From an uncultured Bacteroidota bacterium (lineage in GTDB: Bacteria; Bacteroidota; Bacteroidia; Chitinophagales; Chitinophagaceae): 64,000 nucleotides of DNA. This document shows, in pieces, positions 24,514-33,622 of the stretch (the first letter of the stretch is position 1; every line of letters starts with the position of its first letter). Position numbers and translations under genes: made by a program. The stretch lies in NCBI GenBank assembly GCA_903904855.1, contig CAIVEH010000248.1:1-64000 (forward strand), in the 5' to 3' direction. The notes below the pieces were generated by a model, which made no database searches, was not told where the DNA came from, and saw only the letters and a program-made list of their open reading frames with translations.

Positions 24514-24563
24514 AAATAAACATACGCACATTCCTCAAAAACGCAATAGCCCTCGGCATTGGC
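24514..24563 (+). repeat. Decayed copy of the aminotransferase gene start
   Basis: 46 of 50 bases match 25495-25544, the start of the aminotransferase gene. The start codon in this copy is ATA instead of ATG. Between the two copies lies a minus-strand membrane protein gene, suggesting an insertion or duplication event. Confidence 0.8.
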
Positions 24564-24577
24564 CATCCGAAATGAGT

Positions 24578-25390
24578 TTATTTTTCTGTTGAAATAAAGT
24601 GATTGTTTTGCTTAAAATAGTAAGTCATAGCTGAATAATAACCTGGGAAATAGAATGCTATAAGAGGTATCCCAAGAATACTTTCATATAAATAATACTT
24701 ATCAGAACCTGAAAACGGAATAAGTAATAATGCAAATAAATGCGTCCTTACCCATAAAGACATCTCATAAGCAATTTCATTAAAAAGCCACAATGATATG
24801 TAGAGCAATAAAACCCTTTTGAAAGTTAATCTCGCCGTATCCGTAGAAACCAAAGAACGAATAGTAATTGAAAAAAAGAACAGAGGTATGTAAATTCTAA
24901 GATGGAATAATGAATCATGAAAATACTTTGCCAAAGGTAAATTCTGAACGCGTGCAGTTGAGATACCATCAATCCTAAAAAAAGCATAATCAAGTAATGA
25001 TACTGCTATCAACGTAGCAAATAAATAAGTGAGGTCCTTAAAATGCACTTGGCTGGTATTTTGCTTAAATGAAATTTGGTTTTTTTCAGGTTGCTCAAGC
25101 CGAATTAATCCCACGGAAAATACCGAAACAAAAAAAAGGAAAACACTTTTTGTAAGGTCAACAATGCTGTATGTTTCGGCTTTGCTGTATCGGTTGAAAT
25201 AATAGCTTAATAAGCTTATTTGTTTGGTGGTATTTGCTTTATCAAATTCGCTGAAATGAAAAAGTATAGCAGACAGAATAAAGCATAAAACGGTATACTT
25301 CAATGTAGTTCCGAATGTCGGTAACAAGTATTTTCGATAGGACTCAACAAAGTCAGTTAATTGTTCTTTGAGATAGTGGGTAAAAGTCAT
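24578..25390 (-). CDS. Polytopic membrane protein of unknown function
   Basis: A 270-residue protein with about six hydrophobic stretches (YTVLCFILSAILF, SVFLFFVSVFSVGLI, YLFATLIAVSLLDYAFF, IYIPLFFFSITI, VLLLYISLWLF, LYESILGIPLIAFYFPGYYSA). No catalytic motif or family recognised. Base composition is more AT-rich than the flanking genes. It sits between two copies of the aminotransferase start, so it may have been inserted at this locus. Confidence 0.6.
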   Translation of the reverse strand: MTFTHYLKEQLTDFVESYRKYLLPTFGTTLKYTVLCFILSAILFHFSEFDKANTTKQISLLSYYFNRYSKAETYSIVDLTKSVFLFFVSVFSVGLIRLEQPEKNQISFKQNTSQVHFKDLTYLFATLIAVSLLDYAFFRIDGISTARVQNLPLAKYFHDSLFHLRIYIPLFFFSITIRSLVSTDTARLTFKRVLLLYISLWLFNEIAYEMSLWVRTHLFALLLIPFSGSDKYYLYESILGIPLIAFYFPGYYSAMTYYFKQNNHFISTEK

Positions 25391-25496
25391 AATTTGTACC
25401 TGTGAAATTTTGATGGATTAATTTAGTGATCACAATTTTCTTTAATCCTGGGAAATTTTATTTTTAATATTATATAAACTTACTGAAATAATTCAA

Positions 25497-26759
25497 ATGA
25501 ACAAACGCACATTCCTCAAAAACGCAACTGCCCTCGGCATTGGCAGCCTTATGGCTTTCAGGTCTATTGGCAAAATGGTAGATGCAGTTGCACATCTGCC
25601 TGCAGAAGCTGTGGCTGAAGATGATGATTTCTGGAGACAACTCAGGGGTGGGTATAAGCTTAAGCCAGATTACATCAATCTGGAGAATGGCTATTACTGC
25701 ATCATGCCGCAGGTTATTGAGCAGGCATATCTGCGCCACATACTGGATGTGAACATTCAGGGCGCCTACTATATGCGTACTGTGCAGTTTGATAACAAAG
25801 CCATTGCTGCAAAGAAAGTGGCTGAGGTGGCTGGCGTAAGCCCGGAAGAACTGATCATTACCCGCAATACTACCGAGTCGCTGGACATGGTGATTATGGG
25901 TATAGACTGGAAGCCGGGCGACGAGGCCATAATGGCGGAGCAGGATTATGGCGCTATGCTCGATATGTTCAAACAGGTTTCCAAACGCTATGGCATGGTG
26001 AACAAAATAGTATCTGTGCCAATGGACCCCAGGACGGATGAAGAAATTGTAGAACTCTATGAAAAGCAGATCACCGGTAAAACCAAATTGCTTATGATAT
26101 GCCATATGATCAATATTACCGGGCATATACTACCTGTGCGCAAGATATGCGATATGGCTCACAGCCATGGCGTGCCTGTAATGGTAGATGGCGCCCATGC
26201 ATTTGCCCACCTCGATTTTAAAATACCCGACCTCCATTGCGATTATTATGGCACCAGCCTGCACAAATGGCTGAGTGTGCCTATAGGCGCCGGTGCGCTC
26301 TATGTGAAGAAAGACAACATTGGCAAGATATGGCCCATCTTCGGAGAGGATGGTAAGAAAATTGATGATGTGCTTCGCCTGAATCATACAGGCACGCATC
26401 CGCCTGCTACCGATCTGACTATAGCTGATGCTATTGACTTTTACAAAACGATAGGTGCAGAAAGGAAACAAGCAAGGCTTCGTTACCTGCAAAATTACTG
26501 GACAAATAAAGTACGCCATATAGAACATGTAGTACTGAATACTCCAACCGACCCTGCAAGAAGTTGCGGTATTGCTAATGTGGGCATAAAAGGAATGAAG
26601 CCTGCCGACCTTGCAAAAACACTGCTGGATAAATACAAGATATACACAGTAGCCATAGATGGCGCAGGAGTGCATGGCTGCCGTATTACCCCCAATGTTT
26701 ACACTACCACTGCCGAACTCGATAAACTGGTAGCTGCTCTGGGAGAGATAAGAGGGTAG
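25497..26759 (+). CDS. Class V aminotransferase-like PLP enzyme with Tat-type leader
   Basis: A 420-residue fold-type I PLP enzyme resembling isopenicillin N epimerase / cysteine desulfurase relatives. The leader MNKRTFLKNATALGIGSLMAF is Tat-like (KRTFLK variant), as in many exported Bacteroidota members. Core features: TRNTTESLDMVI, cofactor-binding Asp231 in VMVDGAHAFAHLDF, and SLHKW with the Schiff-base Lys257. The reaction is not predictable; epimerase, lyase or transaminase are possible. The gene ends 6 bp from the convergent flavoprotein gene. Confidence 0.85.
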   Translation: MNKRTFLKNATALGIGSLMAFRSIGKMVDAVAHLPAEAVAEDDDFWRQLRGGYKLKPDYINLENGYYCIMPQVIEQAYLRHILDVNIQGAYYMRTVQFDNKAIAAKKVAEVAGVSPEELIITRNTTESLDMVIMGIDWKPGDEAIMAEQDYGAMLDMFKQVSKRYGMVNKIVSVPMDPRTDEEIVELYEKQITGKTKLLMICHMINITGHILPVRKICDMAHSHGVPVMVDGAHAFAHLDFKIPDLHCDYYGTSLHKWLSVPIGAGALYVKKDNIGKIWPIFGEDGKKIDDVLRLNHTGTHPPATDLTIADAIDFYKTIGAERKQARLRYLQNYWTNKVRHIEHVVLNTPTDPARSCGIANVGIKGMKPADLAKTLLDKYKIYTVAIDGAGVHGCRITPNVYTTTAELDKLVAALGEIRG

Positions 26760-26765
26760 TGGCCC

Positions 26766-28016
26766 TTACCGGTTAATCAATATCTTCCAGTAGAAGGACG
26801 GCTTGCTCAGCTGTTCCCTGATGTCCAGGTCTGTGAACATACAGGAAATTGTATTGCGCAATGATGGGCTTCGGGCCGCTTTGTTCACAACTAAATTAAA
26901 CAGCCACGGAAACCTGCACAGGCGCTGTAATGTAGTACTCAGCTTCAGTTCTTCACCCAGGCGTTTATACACAACATCATCATAGGCAGCCTTCAAAAAT
27001 GGAGCCGAAAAGTTGTTTTGTGCTGCAGCTTCTTTTATAGCCGCAGCCGCCAGCATACCACTATACAGCGCATTGCCTATACCCTCACCGCTGAAGGGGT
27101 CTATCAGGCAGGCGGCATCGCCGGTAAGTAAAAATCCATCGCCCGAAATGGGCTGCTGTTCAGTTCCCAATGGCAAGCCACATCCTTCTATTTTTCCTGT
27201 AAGGGTTGCATTTGCAAACCGCGGGGCAATTTTGGGGTTGGTTGCTATCGCTTGAAGCATCTGCTCGCGCAGGTTTATTTTCTTCTTTCTTATCCGCTCT
27301 GAGAGTATACCCACACCTACATTAGCCATGCCACCCGGCAGCGGGAATATCCACAGGTAGCCAGGCAGCATCTCTGGCAGGAAGTGCAGCTCTATATAGT
27401 TCTCAGGGTGCATGCCAGTTACTCCCTTATAATAGGCGCGTAGGCCTACTGCGTTTGTTTTTGGGTTCGTGCTTTCATTCAGGAATGTTTTACGCACCAT
27501 GCTTTTATCGCCATCTGCGCCAATGATCACAGGTGTTGTTATGGTGTAGTCTGTACCTTCATGGGCCATAGTTACAGTAACCTGGCCAGGTAAATTTTCT
27601 ATGGTTTTAACTGTAGCATTCTGGAATATGGTGCAATGTGGTGAAGGCATTTTACTGAACAGGAAATTATCCAGTACCAGCCGGGGCACAGTAAAGCCAG
27701 GGGCTTTGGTTTCAGGTGTCCGGTTTGGAGAAAATGGAATATCAAGAGAGCGACCGTTAGGAGCTATAAACGTGATGCCCCACGATGGCAGAAATGATTG
27801 AGGTTCAGCAAGTATTTCATTAAGCCATTCTTGGTTGGCACGATTGATGACAAGCGCGGTCTTGCCACTACAGGCATCTCCACATACTTTATCACGAGGA
27901 AAGGTTGCTTTTTCTATTACAATATGGGGTATCCCATACTTGCTCAGAAAAAAGGAAGTACCTGCGCCTGCTGGGCCAGCGCCAATGATGATTGCAGTGG
28001 TGTGAAGTTTTTGCAA
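26766..28016 (-). CDS. Geranylgeranyl reductase family FAD-dependent oxidoreductase
   Basis: A 416-residue flavoprotein with the N-terminal dinucleotide motif IIGAGPAGAG, followed by PRDKVCGDACSG (the CGD motif of the family), VIGADGDKSMVR, PGYLWIFPLPGGMANVG (the PxxYxWxFP motif of geranylgeranyl reductases) and LLTGDAACLIDPFSGEGIGNAL. Relatives reduce isoprenoid double bonds or act in quinone or carotenoid-related metabolism; the substrate here is unknown. Start at ATG 28016. Convergent with the aminotransferase; no evident partner genes. Confidence 0.87.
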   Translation of the reverse strand: MQKLHTTAIIIGAGPAGAGTSFFLSKYGIPHIVIEKATFPRDKVCGDACSGKTALVINRANQEWLNEILAEPQSFLPSWGITFIAPNGRSLDIPFSPNRTPETKAPGFTVPRLVLDNFLFSKMPSPHCTIFQNATVKTIENLPGQVTVTMAHEGTDYTITTPVIIGADGDKSMVRKTFLNESTNPKTNAVGLRAYYKGVTGMHPENYIELHFLPEMLPGYLWIFPLPGGMANVGVGILSERIRKKKINLREQMLQAIATNPKIAPRFANATLTGKIEGCGLPLGTEQQPISGDGFLLTGDAACLIDPFSGEGIGNALYSGMLAAAAIKEAAAQNNFSAPFLKAAYDDVVYKRLGEELKLSTTLQRLCRFPWLFNLVVNKAARSPSLRNTISCMFTDLDIREQLSKPSFYWKILINR

Positions 28017-28121
28017 AGTTTATTATTGTTACCTGATTCTGACTATAACGGCTGCAAATTTGGTGCAATAATAGTTCATTTTGATTCCGGCAAACGATTT
28101 AATTAAAGCAGTGTTCGGGCC

Positions 28122-28143
28122 GGGAATGACAGAGGTCATTCCC
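28122..28143. repeat. 9-bp perfect hairpin
   Basis: GGGAATGAC (28122-28130) and GTCATTCCC (28135-28143) with an AGAG loop, between two minus-strand genes. No T tract follows on either strand, so termination is uncertain. Confidence 0.5.
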
Positions 28144-28220
28144 ATAGGCATAACCAGCCTCAAAAAAGCGAATTAAGCCACCAGATTGGGAGAGATTGAA
28201 ATCAGATATTTGGACATCTA

Positions 28221-28430
28221 TCAGAATTGCCCAAGCTGGTCTGAATCTCGCTCCCTGTCATTCTTGACTGCTTTTGCAAGAAAGATAACAGACGAAGTGG
28301 CCAATGCCATTAAAACAACATTTGAAAAGCTGAAGTCCGCATCTGAATGGTTGGTTAGTGCGTATACGAAGGTGGCTATTACAAGGAACATGCCAGTAGC
28401 CATTAACTTGAAATTTTTGTTATTGTTCAT
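28221..28430 (-). CDS. Small two-helix membrane protein
   Basis: A 69-residue protein: MNNNKNFKLMATGMFLVIATFVYALT (one helix), then VVLMALATSSVIFLAKAVKN (second helix) and a charged tail. It is preferred over the overlapping plus-strand 132-codon frame because it has a coherent membrane topology, begins with a typical MNNNKNFK start and fits the local strand direction. Function unknown. Confidence 0.5.
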   Translation of the reverse strand: MNNNKNFKLMATGMFLVIATFVYALTNHSDADFSFSNVVLMALATSSVIFLAKAVKNDRERDSDQLGQF

Positions 28431-28694
28431 AACGTGTTTTAAGTTTAGCGTAAAAGTATTATTCCAAATTATTATTAGTTACGGCCTTTCGGTTTATGGC
28501 CTGAATCTGAAGGTGAAACTAGGCAAAGTGCCGATAAGAGAAAAGTTAAAAGCAAACAGTCACACAGTTAAACGGTGTTTTTAACTTTTATTTTACAAGA
28601 AGAAAAGGTGCGGGTAAATTGCTCAGAAACCTAATTTTCAGGCAGTGAAGATCACTGCCAACTTTTATTCGGGCACAACTAAAACTCTATAAGA
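28431..28694. other. Intergenic segment with an 8-bp hairpin
   Basis: GGCAGTGA (28641-28648) and TCACTGCC (28652-28659) form a short hairpin about 35 bp beyond the end of the DUF983 gene. No T tract follows on the minus strand. Nothing else recognised. Confidence 0.4.
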
Positions 28695-29099
28695 TTAGTC
28701 AATATTCACCCGCCGGGAATGACCGAATCCTACATAAAGATACAGGTAAAGCATACGCGACAACCTCATCAGGTAGGGCTGCGCCAGTATTACTACACCA
28801 AGGCTGGCGAAAAGGAAATAATATACACTGTTGTCTTTGTACGACAGTCCGAATATGGGCCAGTACCAAAGCAGATTCAGGAAAAATAAAACCATGGTAA
28901 GTGCGTAATTGATACCACCACCATTGTTGCTTTCCGACTTCATTTTTTCACCACAAACCTCACATTCATCTTTCAGTGCAAGGCACTTATTAAGTGGGAA
29001 ATAACTTTTATTCAAGAACACAGTGCTCTTACGACAACTAGGGCACTTCATGGTAAATAATGCAGGTATTAATGCTGGTTTGTTAGTATCAGAAGCCAT
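28695..29099 (-). CDS. DUF983 family zinc-ribbon membrane protein
   Basis: A 134-residue protein with an N-terminal CPSC..C..C zinc-ribbon-like pattern (MKCPSCRKSTVF, DECEVCGEKM), then the typical GGGINYALTMVLFFLNLLWYW first helix and a second helix, FASLGVVILAQPYLMRLSR. These match DUF983. A role in membrane or cytochrome oxidase biogenesis has been suggested by gene context in other bacteria, but nothing here confirms it. Confidence 0.82.
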   Translation of the reverse strand: MASDTNKPALIPALFTMKCPSCRKSTVFLNKSYFPLNKCLALKDECEVCGEKMKSESNNGGGINYALTMVLFFLNLLWYWPIFGLSYKDNSVYYFLFASLGVVILAQPYLMRLSRMLYLYLYVGFGHSRRVNID

Positions 29100-29149
29100 A
29101 AGGCGAAATTAATTTATTTCAATGAAAAAGTGTATTCAACTCAGGGAGA

Positions 29150-29605
29150 TCAAAATGGTCTTCTCTTTTTGGGAGAAATGGATTTTACAATAGTCTGGCC
29201 TGTTACCTTTTTTGTGCTATATTCTAAGCGCGATACTGCATTCACATAGGCTTCATTAAGCAGTAGCTGCATATATTCCTTCGGGAATGTTTCAATGCCG
29301 GGAACTTTTATGTATCGGTACACATTTCCGTTACCAAGTAGCATTTTCTGTGGGTCAGCTATTTCATTGCCCCGGTTAAAACCAAAGTTGATACTCTTGT
29401 AGCAGGCAATACTGCAAAACACATCTCCAAGACGGTCTGAGAGTCCCCAGCCAAAGGCAAGCGCATTGTAATTATCATAAATCAGTTCATTGCTTTCAGG
29501 ATAGAGGTCCCACACAAAATCGCGCAGCCAGAGGGCAGTTTCCTGAATCTTGGCCGGAAAAGGTTCAAGAAACCGGATCAGATCATGATTGTGTTCTTTT
29601 GCCAT
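29150..29605 (-). CDS. DUF1801-type protein
   Basis: A 151-residue soluble protein. It has the DUF1801 (YdhG-like) pattern: RFLEPFPAKIQETALWLRDFVWDLYPESNELIYDNYNALAFGW, then VFCSIACYKSINFGFNRG and KMLLGNGNVYRYIKV. Biochemical role unknown. I chose ATG 29605, 4 bp behind the TGA of the upstream gene, over a longer frame that overlaps it. It is likely co-translated with that gene. Confidence 0.78.
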   Translation of the reverse strand: MAKEHNHDLIRFLEPFPAKIQETALWLRDFVWDLYPESNELIYDNYNALAFGWGLSDRLGDVFCSIACYKSINFGFNRGNEIADPQKMLLGNGNVYRYIKVPGIETFPKEYMQLLLNEAYVNAVSRLEYSTKKVTGQTIVKSISPKKRRPF

Positions 29606-29609
29606 TTTA

Positions 29610-30887
29610 TCAGGTTTTTCTTGGTTTTTTCTTGGCGGCAGGGAAGAGTACATTATTCAGTATCAATCGATAGCCGGGCGAGTTGGGGTGCAGGGCGAGA
29701 TCTGTTGGCGGGTCACCCACATGGTGTTCGTAATCTTCGGGGTCATGGCCGCCGTAAAAGGTCCAGGTTCCTTTGCCAAACTCACCATGAATATAGCGTG
29801 CTTCATTGGCTGGTTTCAGGTCACCCATTATCAGGACGCTCGATTTCAGCACTTCCTTGCGGAAAGCTGTGGTCTGCCCCATAAAACCTTTAATAGTTGT
29901 GGTATGGTTCTGGCACAGCATACAGGGCACCGGGTCGAATTTGGCCGAGAAGGTAAAGAGTGAGAAATAATCGTTGGGCATGGCCACATGGCGTAGGCCC
30001 GGTCCGTTATCTATGTTCGATTTGGAATAGGCAGCCGCATAGGTTTCAATTAGGAAATCTTTGAAAGCAAAACTTTTTTTGAAGTCCAGTTTTTGCTGGG
30101 CATTGGGGTCCATCGGGTCGCCGTCAAAAGGTATATCGCAAATATCTACACCTTCGGCGGCCAGTGCTATATCGTAGCTGTCCGGTGCCGAGCACATAGC
30201 AAACATATAACCACCGCCAGCCACAAAATCGCGAATCCTCATGGCTACGGCAAGCTTTTCCTGCGATACTTTTTTAAATCCATGTCTTGCCGCAGTAGCT
30301 TCAGCCTCAGCTTTATCATTCTGGTACCACGAGGCATTTCTGAACTGAGCCCAGAACTTGCCATACTGACCTGTAAAATCTTCGTGGTGCAGGTGCAGCC
30401 AGTCATATTTTGCCAGGCTTCCATCCAGTATTTCATCATCATATACCTTGTCAAAGGGTATTTCGGCATAGGTCAGCACAAGGGTCACGGCATCATCCCA
30501 TGGTTCCAGGTTCTTAGGGGTATAAACAGCAACTCTGGGAGCTTTCTCCAGTTTAATAATATCACCATTGAAATCGGGGTCGGCAATCTGATTAAGAATT
30601 CCTCCATACTGGGCATCACTGATTATTTCATAGGTTACGCCACGCAGTTTACAAAGGCGTTCCATGCTTTCAATCTGGTCCATACAGAAACTACCGCCTT
30701 TATAATTCAACAGCCAGTCAACAGGTATTTGCTTGATCAGTGCAGCATATGCTACACCATAGGCTTTAAGGTGGTTGGCCTGCCCCTCAGCATCCATAGG
30801 TATGAATAATTTGGCAGCATGGGCATTGCAATAAATAAATAATAACCCAATAGCACAAACCCTGGAAAACAATGTTCTCATCTTCAT
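29610..30887 (-). CDS. Exported glutamine-amidotransferase-like protein, often mislabelled asparagine synthetase B
   Basis: A 425-residue protein with signal peptide MKMRTLFSRVCAIGLLFIYCNAHA. It begins after cleavage with AKLFIPMDAEGQANHLKAYG and VDWLLNYKGGSFCM, a family widely named asparagine synthetase B in Bacteroidota. It has no N-terminal Cys2 glutaminase nor ATP-pyrophosphatase motif of AsnB, so that name is wrong. The middle (IRDFVAGGGYMFAMCSAPDSYDIALAAEGVD) looks like a class I glutamine amidotransferase or ThuA-like flavodoxin fold with a cysteine, and HGEFGKGTWTFYGGHDPEDYEH resembles the histidine region. Periplasmic; function unknown. I chose ATG 30887 because upstream extension lacks a signal peptide start. 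Confidence 0.75.
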   Translation of the reverse strand: MKMRTLFSRVCAIGLLFIYCNAHAAKLFIPMDAEGQANHLKAYGVAYAALIKQIPVDWLLNYKGGSFCMDQIESMERLCKLRGVTYEIISDAQYGGILNQIADPDFNGDIIKLEKAPRVAVYTPKNLEPWDDAVTLVLTYAEIPFDKVYDDEILDGSLAKYDWLHLHHEDFTGQYGKFWAQFRNASWYQNDKAEAEATAARHGFKKVSQEKLAVAMRIRDFVAGGGYMFAMCSAPDSYDIALAAEGVDICDIPFDGDPMDPNAQQKLDFKKSFAFKDFLIETYAAAYSKSNIDNGPGLRHVAMPNDYFSLFTFSAKFDPVPCMLCQNHTTTIKGFMGQTTAFRKEVLKSSVLIMGDLKPANEARYIHGEFGKGTWTFYGGHDPEDYEHHVGDPPTDLALHPNSPGYRLILNNVLFPAAKKKPRKT

Positions 30888-31211
30888 TAAATTCTTTAAA
30901 GCATGTAAGTTACTGATATTTTTAATCGGGGGTGGTGAAGAAAAAGTCAAAAATGGGAAATCAGAAGTTAAATGGAAGGATTGTAGCTCTTTCCCTGACT
31001 CGTAAGCTGTTTTTATATACCGCAAAAACAATAAAATCATGAATAATCAACCAAAGTTCTTATGCCTTTCTTATATTTACCCAATCTGTTTTTTTAGCAT
31101 TTCTCAAGCGTGTGAAATTGCCTGATTCGTCAGATAAAGAAATGAGGAAGGCGGAATGAATATTTAAAAGGGATAGATCAAGAAAAGAACTGAGGTTGAA
31201 AATATATTTCC

Positions 31212-31242
31212 CGGCAAAGCCCCTTTAGGGGTTTGGGGTTGG
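31212..31242 (+). repeat. CCCCTTTAGGGG dispersed repeat, copy 2
   Basis: CGGCAAAGCCCC, then TTTAGGGG and TTTGGGGTTGG. It ends 11 bp before the ATG of the DUF58 gene. Nearly identical to copies 3 and 4. Confidence 0.8.
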
Positions 31243-31253
31243 ATTTAAGGTTT

Positions 31254-32594
31254 ATGAATACAATTCGCAAATACATAGGCGATCTCTTCATCAGCAGGCT
31301 GTGGTTTCTGCTGATGGCTGCTTCTGTCATATTGTTATTCACTTCTTACTTTGTTCATCTGCTATATCGGCCCGTAGTGGCCCTGCTTGTTGTAGTGGTG
31401 TTTTTTACTTTGCTCGATTATGTGTTATTATTTTTTCTTAAAGGCAGTCTCCTGGCATCAAGGGTATTATCATCAAGGTTCAGTATAGGCGATGAGAATA
31501 AGGTAAGCCTGGTTATTACCAATTCATTTCCTTACCGTATCAAAGGGGTGCTTATTGATGAGTTGCCGTTTCAGTTTCAGGAGCGCAATTTTCAGTTGCC
31601 TCTTGTTATTGGTTACAAATCGCGCAGCACAATCAGCTATAATCTCAGGCCGCTTACCAGGGGCGAATTTACATTTGGCCACCTGCTCTGTTTTGCTTCC
31701 AGCCCCATTGGCTTGCTGAAAAGGCGGTTTAAAATTGCAGAGCCGCGTATGGTAAAAGTATATCCTGCATACCAGCAATTACGCAATCATCAGCTGATGG
31801 CGATTAGCGAAAACAACCTTACTGGAGCCAAAAAGATTCGCAGGCTGGGACATAGCCTGGAGTTCGAAAAAATAAAGGATTACGTGCAGGGAGATGATGT
31901 GCGCACCATCAACTGGAAAGCCACGGCTCGCAGTCGCAACCTGATGGTGAATACCTTTACCGATGCGCGGCAGCAACAGATTTATTGTCTTGTAGATAAA
32001 GGCAGGAATATGAAGATGCCTTTTGAAGGCATGACCCTGCTCGATCATTCCATCAATGCCTGCCTTGCCTTGCTCAATGTGGCTCTGCTGAAACAGGATA
32101 AAGCAGGGCTCATTACATTCTCTTCCAAAGTAAACGATATCATAGCTGCCGACAGGCGCTCTACCCAGCTGCACCGTATTCTGGAAACCCTTTACCGGCA
32201 GCAAACAGAGTTTAAGGAAAGTGATTATGAATCGGTATGGAGTGCAGTGCACAGGGGCATCACCCAGCGCAGTCTGCTGTTGCTGTTCACTAATTTCGAG
32301 ACTTATTCGTCGTTGGAGCGTCAGTTGCCGTTTCTAAAAAGGATTGCACAGCGGCACTTGGTATGTGTTGTGTTTTTCCAGAATACATTGCTCAGGGAAA
32401 TAAGGGAATCCAACCCCGACAGTATTGAGGGTATATACATTAAAACCATAGCCGACCAGTTCGACCTGGAAAAAAGGCTAATTGTAAAAGAACTCCGCAG
32501 GCATGGCGTACTTTCTATACTTACATCGCCTCAGAACCTGACTATAGATGTGATCAATAAATACCTCGAGCTCAAGGCAAGGCAGATGGTATGA
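31254..32594 (+). CDS. DUF58 domain protein (MoxR-associated)
   Basis: A 446-residue protein with two N-terminal membrane helices (LWFLLMAASVILLFTSYFV, VALLVVVVFFTLLDYVLLFF) and a soluble part ending in the DUF58 region: GHSLEFEKIKDYVQGDDVRTINWKATARSRNLMVN, the family signature, followed by a von Willebrand-like fold (IYCLVDKGRNM). DUF58 proteins are usually encoded with a MoxR ATPase and act in assembly or maturation of envelope or metalloprotein complexes; no moxR is seen here. I chose ATG 31254 over the TTG at 31233, which lies inside the repeat. Confidence 0.85.
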   Translation: MNTIRKYIGDLFISRLWFLLMAASVILLFTSYFVHLLYRPVVALLVVVVFFTLLDYVLLFFLKGSLLASRVLSSRFSIGDENKVSLVITNSFPYRIKGVLIDELPFQFQERNFQLPLVIGYKSRSTISYNLRPLTRGEFTFGHLLCFASSPIGLLKRRFKIAEPRMVKVYPAYQQLRNHQLMAISENNLTGAKKIRRLGHSLEFEKIKDYVQGDDVRTINWKATARSRNLMVNTFTDARQQQIYCLVDKGRNMKMPFEGMTLLDHSINACLALLNVALLKQDKAGLITFSSKVNDIIAADRRSTQLHRILETLYRQQTEFKESDYESVWSAVHRGITQRSLLLLFTNFETYSSLERQLPFLKRIAQRHLVCVVFFQNTLLREIRESNPDSIEGIYIKTIADQFDLEKRLIVKELRRHGVLSILTSPQNLTIDVINKYLELKARQMV

Positions 32595-32809
32595 TAGGGT
32601 GTCTCTATACATGTTAGAATGTTTAGTGTGCTATTATGAATATTTGCAACTACTCAATATTTGCCATTTTTGCATGCTTTACCTTGCAGTTTAGAAAAAA
32701 ATATTTTTTTCCTACCCAAGAATTGGAGCTTATTTTACGTCTGTATAATAGAGCCGGATTAAACCATAATGCTAGTTGTTATTTAATATATTAAACCAAA
32801 ACCAAGTCA

Positions 32810-33571
32810 ATGCTGAAAAATTACACTCGATTGTTCTTAATTCTGTTAACCCTTTCCTGCGCAGTTTCCTGTACTAAAAAAGGGAATACCGGCCCAGCTG
32901 GCCCGGTTGGTCCCGCTGGCCCTTCAGCCACAACAGGTATCAGTCAAATCAATGGCCATGTGAGCCTTTATGACCAGTATGGCACCCGCCAATACACAGG
33001 ACTGAATAATGTAAAACTTGTTGTAAATAATGGTACATACAGCTATGCCGATGTGAATGGCTACTATGTTTTCCCAGGTTTAACATCAAAAGGTTGTAAT
33101 GTGTCTGCATCGGCAACCGGCTATGGTACTACAATGTTTAATGTAAACCTGCTAAGCGATACTGTTTATAGAGATGTGAAATTATCAGCAGTACCAAATT
33201 TCCAGGTAGTCACTTTTAAGGCTTTCCATAATGTCGGTTCCCAGTACGATTCACTGGTGCTCTCATTTAATTCCGACAGCCGTCCAAGGAATTGCATTGT
33301 ATTTGTTGGTAGTTCAGCTGATGTGAGTAATCAGCCTGCCAACTATGTTCTGGCTTATACCAAAACCGTTCCTGTTTTGGCTACAAGGGTGAATATCCAG
33401 GTCCCTGTAACAGACCTGAACGGGGCTAATTTTTTCTTTGGCCAGGAAGTATATTTTGCTGCTTATAGCTATGTTGTGAACGATGCTTCAGTTTATGAAG
33501 ACCAGATTACCGGCCGCAATGTTTATAATGCTGTAGGTACGCCGGTTATTGATTCAACAACCGCCCCTTAA
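32810..33571 (+). CDS. Lipoprotein with short collagen-like motif and carboxypeptidase-regulatory-like domain
   Basis: A 253-residue lipoprotein, lipobox SCAVSC at residues ~16-21, followed directly by a collagen-like GNTGPAGPVGPAGP stretch (four to five Gly-X-Y units). Residues ~45-120 resemble a carboxypeptidase regulatory-like / CnaB-type beta-sandwich (INGHVSLYDQYGTRQYTGLNNVKLVVNNG..YYVFPGL), a frequent surface-lipoprotein module in Bacteroidota; the C-terminal part is a second beta domain. Outer-membrane anchored; function unknown. It lies 51 bp ahead of the three tandem T9SS paralogues and may share their transcript. Confidence 0.75.
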   Translation: MLKNYTRLFLILLTLSCAVSCTKKGNTGPAGPVGPAGPSATTGISQINGHVSLYDQYGTRQYTGLNNVKLVVNNGTYSYADVNGYYVFPGLTSKGCNVSASATGYGTTMFNVNLLSDTVYRDVKLSAVPNFQVVTFKAFHNVGSQYDSLVLSFNSDSRPRNCIVFVGSSADVSNQPANYVLAYTKTVPVLATRVNIQVPVTDLNGANFFFGQEVYFAAYSYVVNDASVYEDQITGRNVYNAVGTPVIDSTTAP

Positions 33572-33622
33572 AAACATAATTTCAATAACACAAACCATTC
33601 CTGATCCTAAATTTTTACTCGG

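Noticed and set aside
28186-28584. A 132-codon plus-strand frame
   Set aside because: It overlaps the minus-strand small membrane protein, which has coherent topology and start; the plus-strand translation lacks motifs.
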